Source: Pseudomonas sp. 10S4 (GTDB lineage: Bacteria > Pseudomonadota > Gammaproteobacteria > Pseudomonadales > Pseudomonadaceae). Taken from it: a DNA stretch of 64,000 nucleotides. The notes beneath the pieces were generated by a model. That model was not told the DNA's origin and did no database searches. It was given only the letters and a program-made list of their open reading frames with translations. How positions within the stretch are numbered: the first letter of the stretch is position 1; the number at the start of each line of letters is the position of its first letter. Shown one piece after another: positions 61,001 to 64,000 of the stretch. The stretch covers positions 3,534,001-3,598,000 of the forward strand of contig NZ_CP133774.1 of NCBI RefSeq assembly GCF_034344865.1, written 5' to 3'. The translations under genes were made by a program, and so were the position numbers.

Positions 61001-61917
61001 TCGCTGAAGCGAGCCAGGCTGCATTGGCCGTTCCGCAAACCGCGAAAAACCAGCAACCGGTGGAGCCGAAAGTCTTTGCGGCCGTCGCCGAGAAAACCCA
61101 GCAGAAGATCGCCGGGCTGTCGATGACGGTGTATCCGGCGCTGGTGGAGGAGGCGGGCACGGTCAAGGAAGGGCGTTTCTCGACCCCGGCCGAAGCCGAG
61201 TTCCAGCATCGCCGCGCGTTGCAGCGCTTGCTGATGCAGCAACTGGCCGAGCCGGCGAAGTTCCTGCGCGGCAAGTTGCCGGGGTTGACTGAGCTGGGGC
61301 TGATGTACCGGGAGCTGGGGCGCATCGATGCCTTGGTGGAGGACATCCTGTTGGCCAGCCTCGACAGCTGCATTCTCGACGGCGAAGATCCGTTGCCCCG
61401 CGATGGCGCCGGTTTGGCGTCGTTGGCCGATCGCAAGCGCGGTGGCTGGACTGAGCACGCCGAACGTCTGGCGAAGCTGACGCTGGAGATTCTCAAGCTC
61501 TGGCACGGGCTGCAAAAACGCTTCAAGGGCAAGATCGATCTGGCGCAGGCCGTAGCCCTGAATGACATCAAGCAGCAGCTCAGTCATCTGGTGTATCCAG
61601 GTTTTGTCCGGGAAACCCCGATGCAGTGGCTCAAGGAACTGCCGCGTTATTTGAAAGCGGTCGAGCAGCGCTTCGAGAAAATCGGCGCGCAAGTGCAGCG
61701 GGATCGGGTCTGGAGCGGCGAATTGTCCGGCCTGTGGACGCAGTATCAGACTCGCGCCAACAAACACGCCCAGGAAGGCAAGCGCGATCCGCAGCTGGAG
61801 TTGTATCGTTGGTGGCTGGAGGAATACAGGGTTTCCCTGTTCGCCCAGCAATTGGGAACCAAGGTGCCGATTTCGGATAAGCGTCTGAACAAACAGTGGA
61901 CGCAAGTAGAGCCATAA
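58006..61917 (+). CDS. hrpA: ATP-dependent RNA helicase HrpA
   Basis: 1303-residue DEAH-box RNA helicase (E. coli HrpA about 1300), involved in mRNA processing and ribosome rescue in relatives. ATG 58006 (MTDESPSIDKLL) fits the family; the upstream extension to 57874 is REP-derived. Walker A is IIAGETGSGKTTQLPK, motif II IIIDEAHERSLNIDF, motif III ITSATIDLERF and motif VI QRKGRCGRVEPG. HA2/OB-fold regions and the long DUF3418 C-terminal domain follow. No frameshift was noticed. Confidence 0.96.
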   Translation: MTDESPSIDKLLKNLDHAMLADRHRLRRQLLELRKKPDEAKLAQWVTRMQASCDQVLARRASLPVIRYDDSLPIAAKRDEIKAALLKHQVLIIAGETGSGKTTQLPKICLEIGRGQHGLIGHTQPRRIAARSVASRVAEELATPLGALVGYQVRFTDQVGPDTRIKLMTDGILLNEMHRDRMLRKYDTIIIDEAHERSLNIDFLLGYLRQLLPQRPDLKVIITSATIDLERFSKHFDDAPIVEVSGRTFPVETWYRPLTLEQDEEGNRVEDDLTVDQAILATLDEIAAFERSEGKSPGDVLVFLPGEREIRDAADMLRKAQLKHTEILPLYARLSPAEQQRIFQSHPGRRVVLATNVAETSLTVPGIRYVIDSGTARISRYSYRAKVQRLPIEAISQASANQRKGRCGRVEPGICIRLFSEEDFIGRPEFTDPEILRTNLAAVILQMLHLRLGEITDFPFIEPPDGKAISDGFNLLQELSAVDRNSQLTPLGRNLARLPVDPRMGRMLLEAARLGSLQEVLIVASAMSIQDPRERPPERQQAADQAHAQWKDVDSDFAGLVNLWRGFEEQRQALTASPLRNWCRKNFLNYLRLREWRDSHRQLSLICRDMQLTINKEPADYPKLHKAVLSGLLSQIGQKTEDGDYLGARQRRFWIHPSSGLGKKRPQWLMTAELVETTKLYARMVAKIDADWIEPLAGHLIKKNHFEPHWEKKRGQVVAFEQITLFGLIIVGRRPVHYGPIDPVVSREFFIREGLVRGEIQSKAKCLTANAQLLEQLDELEAKARRRDILADEETLFAFYDARLPAEIHQTATFDSWYKVNSQKDPQLLIMREEDVLAREASEVTALHYPDTLHIGDLELALSYHFEPNHPRDGVTLRVPAPLLPMLPPERLEWLVPGVIEAKCIALVRNLPKALRKNFVPVPDFVKAALQRMTFAEGSLPQALGRELLRMTGARVSDEAWAEASQQVDSHLRMNLEIVDGQGKFLGEGRDLAELTARFAEASQAALAVPQTAKNQQPVEPKVFAAVAEKTQQKIAGLSMTVYPALVEEAGTVKEGRFSTPAEAEFQHRRALQRLLMQQLAEPAKFLRGKLPGLTELGLMYRELGRIDALVEDILLASLDSCILDGEDPLPRDGAGLASLADRKRGGWTEHAERLAKLTLEILKLWHGLQKRFKGKIDLAQAVALNDIKQQLSHLVYPGFVRETPMQWLKELPRYLKAVEQRFEKIGAQVQRDRVWSGELSGLWTQYQTRANKHAQEGKRDPQLELYRWWLEEYRVSLFAQQLGTKVPISDKRLNKQWTQVEP

Positions 61918-61938
61918 ACTCCTGCGGGAGCCGGCTTT

Positions 61939-62068
61939 TGTGGCGAGGGGTTTACCCCGTTGGGTGGCGAAGCCGCCCCAAAACCTGCAACCGCGGTGCA
62001 TCAGTTGCACCGAGTGCGCCGGTTTTACGACTGCTTCGCAGCCGGACGGGGGTAAACCCCTCGCCACA
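61939..62068. repeat. REP doublet, TTTACCCC variant of the GTGGCGAGGGG family
   Basis: Inverted pair with GTGGCGAGGGGTTTACCCCG instead of the usual GCTTGCCCCC, so both arms changed together. The remainder of the 377-base gap before the FabH2-like gene holds the inverted repeat at 62118 and otherwise nothing recognised. Confidence 0.85.
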
Positions 62069-62117
62069 TAAGCCCTGACAGCTATGCCGTTGCGCTTGCA
62101 AAAGGGGCTAAACCCCA

Positions 62118-62149
62118 GCGTTTATGGCAAACTTCGCGCCTATAAACGC
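62118..62149. promoter_or_regulatory. Inverted repeat upstream of the ketoacyl synthase gene
   Basis: GCGTTTAT (62118-62125) and ATAAACGC (62142-62149), perfect 8-bp arms with a 16-base spacer, 145 bases before the start codon. It could be an operator; the binding protein is unknown. Confidence 0.35.
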
Positions 62150-62294
62150 CGGCCCCGCAGTTTTGAGCCTTCACAGGCACACGCGGATCGGAATAAAGCG
62201 TTGCCAGGTTTGCTTCCCTGGACGGGAAAAGACCCTTTGTGTGTTGGTACGTCGGTGCCAACGCTTTCTGCCTGAACAGATTAGAGAAACGACC

Positions 62295-63416
62295 ATGCAT
62301 AATGTCGTCATCAGCGGCACCGGCCTGTACACCCCGGCCAACAGCATCTCCAACGAAGAGCTGGTGCAGTCTTTCAACGCTTACGTCGCGCAATTCAACG
62401 CCGACAACGCCGATGCCATCGCGCGCGGCGAGATCGAAGCGTTGACCGAGTCCAGTGCAGCGTTTATCGAAAAAGCGTCCGGCATCAAAAGCCGCTTTGT
62501 CATGGACAAGGACGGCATCCTGGACCCGCAACGCATGGCACCACGCCTGCCCGAGCGTTCCAACGACGAATGGTCGGTGCTCTGCCAGATGGCCATCGGC
62601 GCTGCCGAGCAAGCCTTGCAACGCGCCGGCAAGACCGCCGCGGACATCGACGGCGTGATCGTCGCCTGTTCCAACCTGCAACGCGCCTACCCGGCCATCG
62701 CCATCGAAGTCCAGGAAGCCCTGGGCATTCAAGGTTTCGGTTTCGACATGAACGTCGCGTGCTCCTCGGCGACCTTCGGCATTCAGGCCGCCACCAACAG
62801 CGTGCAACTGGGCCAGGCCCGGGCGATTCTGATGGTCAACCCGGAAGTCTGCACCGGCCACCTGAACTTCCGCGACCGTGACAGCCACTTCATCTTCGGC
62901 GACGCCGCCACCGCGGTGATCATCGAACGTGCTGACCTGGCGACCTCCCCGTACCAGTTCGACATTGTCAGCACCAAACTGCTGACCAAGTTCTCCAACA
63001 ACATCCGCAACAACTTTGGCTTCCTCAACCGCGCGGCGGAAGAGGGCGTTGGCGCCCGGGACAAACTGTTCGTGCAGGAAGGCCGCAAGGTATTCCGCGA
63101 TGTGTGCCCGATGGTTGCCGAGCTGATCGCCACGCACCTGGACGAGAACAAGCTGAATGTCGGTGACGTGAAGCGCTTCTGGCTGCACCAGGCCAACCTC
63201 AGCATGAACCACTTGATCGTCAAGAAACTGCTGGGCCGCGAAGCCAGCGAAGAAGAAGCACCGGTGATCCTCGACACCTACGCCAACACCAGCTCCGCCG
63301 GTTCCGTGATTGCGTTTCACAAGAACCAGGATGATCTGGCCAGCGGTTCACTGGCGGTGCTTAGCTCGTTTGGTGCCGGGTATTCGATTGGTAGTGTGAT
63401 TCTGCGCAAGCGCTGA
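62295..63416 (+). CDS. Beta-ketoacyl-ACP synthase III-like protein (FabH2 type)
   Basis: 373-residue thiolase-fold condensing enzyme. The triad is Cys in NVACSSATFGIQ, His in FWLHQANLSMNH and Asn in YANTSSAGSV. It is longer than FabH (about 317) and matches the FabH2 type found near hrpA in P. aeruginosa, which condenses medium-chain acyl-CoA from beta-oxidation with malonyl-ACP. That specific role is inferred from length and position. ATG 62295 follows AGAGAAAC; the long frame upstream of it lies in the gap and is not family-like. Confidence 0.85.
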   Translation: MHNVVISGTGLYTPANSISNEELVQSFNAYVAQFNADNADAIARGEIEALTESSAAFIEKASGIKSRFVMDKDGILDPQRMAPRLPERSNDEWSVLCQMAIGAAEQALQRAGKTAADIDGVIVACSNLQRAYPAIAIEVQEALGIQGFGFDMNVACSSATFGIQAATNSVQLGQARAILMVNPEVCTGHLNFRDRDSHFIFGDAATAVIIERADLATSPYQFDIVSTKLLTKFSNNIRNNFGFLNRAAEEGVGARDKLFVQEGRKVFRDVCPMVAELIATHLDENKLNVGDVKRFWLHQANLSMNHLIVKKLLGREASEEEAPVILDTYANTSSAGSVIAFHKNQDDLASGSLAVLSSFGAGYSIGSVILRKR

Positions 63417-63426
63417 GTTAACGCTT

Positions 63427-63600
63427 AAAAAGATCGCAGCCTGCGGCATCTCCTACAGGGTCGGGTTTCAACGCAATATTGCGGTTGAGCCCGGTCGGCA
63501 AGGAGCTGCCGCAGGCTGCGATCTTTTTGTGGGCAGCGCTTTTTTGTGGCGAGGGGGCTTGCTCCCGCTCGGCTGCGAAGCAGTCGCACAGTCAGCGAGT
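63427..63600. repeat. GATCGCAGCC palindrome followed by a half REP
   Basis: AAAAAGATCGCAGCCTGCGG and its complement ending TGCGATCTTTTTG (63427-63530) form a likely bidirectional terminator. A single GTGGCGAGGGGGCTTGC unit follows at 63544-63600. The remaining 150 bases to the next start contain nothing recognised. Confidence 0.8.
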
Positions 63601-63752
63601 GCGGTCTGTCAGGAGGAATGCAGTGGCCGGGTAGACCCCGACACTCCAAAAACAGGCACCCATTGATCCAGAGCGTTGTGGGCGGATGAAGGGTGTGGAA
63701 AGTATGGTGATAAGCGATACTCGCCAAGCTGTCACGCAAAGCAACAGTGAGA

Positions 63753-64000
63753 ATGTCGATGCCGCTGCAACGTCTGGAAAGTCTGTCCGAAATCGCGCCG
63801 CAAACGTGGGACGCGCTGGTACCTGAAAATCAGCCGTTTCTGCGTCACGCTTTCCTCTGCGCCCTGGAAGACAGTGGCAGCGTCGGCCCGCATTCAGGCT
63901 GGCAGCCTGAGCATTTACTGCACATCGAAGGCGACCGCCTGATCGCTGCATTGCCCAGTTATCGCAAATGGCATTCCTATGGCGAGTACGTGTTCGACCA
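63753..64000 (+). CDS. DUF482/FemAB-like acyltransferase domain protein, 3' partial
   Basis: The frame is open from ATG 63753 (MSMPLQRLESLSEIAPQ) to the window end, 82 codons. PFLRHAFLCALEDSGSVGP, SGWQPEHLLHIEGD and YRKWHSYGEYVFD match the start of DUF482 proteins, GNAT-like proteins annotated as peptidogalycan biosynthesis or recognition proteins. An alternative ATG lies at 63759. The rest is outside the window, so nothing can be said of its active site. Confidence 0.8.
   Translation, partial: MSMPLQRLESLSEIAPQTWDALVPENQPFLRHAFLCALEDSGSVGPHSGWQPEHLLHIEGDRLIAALPSYRKWHSYGEYVFD

Noticed and set aside
57880-62067. A 1395-codon open frame antisense to hrpA
   Set aside because: High-G+C codon bias leaves the opposite frame open. 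Its translation is low-complexity, rich in Gln, Arg and His, and hrpA on the plus strand has all helicase motifs.

Overview
The window is a stretch of a Pseudomonas chromosome, most probably from the P. fluorescens group. The evidence is the high G+C coding sequence, the linked pair rnd-ycgL, aceK, hrpA next to a FabH2-type synthase, the LpxO and EptA lipid A enzymes, and more than twenty REP-type palindromes of several families in the gaps. No rRNA, tRNA, CRISPR array, integrase or transposase was seen.

Layout. 1-6 kb: amidase (cut by the window edge), a frameshifted EamA transporter, a CynX-type MFS permease and a frameshifted glutamine-synthetase-like gene. 6-14.8 kb: eptA, a methyltransferase, rnd-ycgL, a D-2-hydroxyacid dehydrogenase, a nitroreductase, ycgN, a secreted protein that looks like a degenerate metallopeptidase, a DUF2892 protein and a SpoU-type RNA methyltransferase. 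15-20.8 kb: an RND efflux operon (permease, adaptor, outer-membrane factor). 21-31 kb: tandem lipoprotein paralogues, an orphan response regulator, yajD, a spermidine-synthase-like protein, a cyclic-nucleotide-binding protein, ptrB, and a glutamine amidotransferase/DUF2937 group. 31-36 kb: a LysR regulator facing an MFS transporter and pxpABC (5-oxoproline uptake and hydrolysis).

36.1-44.6 kb is the most interesting part: an eight-product operon of clearly lower G+C. It encodes a DHA2 exporter, PapC-, PapA- and PapB-like enzymes that should turn chorismate into 4-aminophenylpyruvate, an alpha-oxoamine-synthase-like PLP enzyme, a PrmC-like methyltransferase and an FAD amine oxidase. The lysine of the PIKGT motif in PapA and the replaced active-site histidine in PapC both point to amino-deoxy chemistry, not tryptophan or tyrosine synthesis. 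The block is bracketed by an identical 304-bp direct repeat, the 3' end of pxpC plus the start of its REP doublet. It therefore looks like a horizontally acquired biosynthetic island making a 4-aminophenylalanine-derived metabolite.

45-64 kb: a vWA/MoxR pair, a DUF4160/DUF2442-HTH pair with toxin-antitoxin-like layout, a DUF748 protein, cysK, lpxO, a GNAT protein with a small basic partner, an EamA gene sitting directly behind a terminator hairpin, a strongly structured RNA-like leader before a small conserved-looking gene, another EamA transporter, aceK, hrpA, a FabH2-like ketoacyl synthase and the start of a DUF482 acyltransferase-like protein.

Caution: eight genes or candidate genes carry a single-base indel that, when undone, restores a full-length reading frame. 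This frequency suggests residual assembly errors rather than eight true pseudogenes, so the frameshifts below should be read with that in mind.
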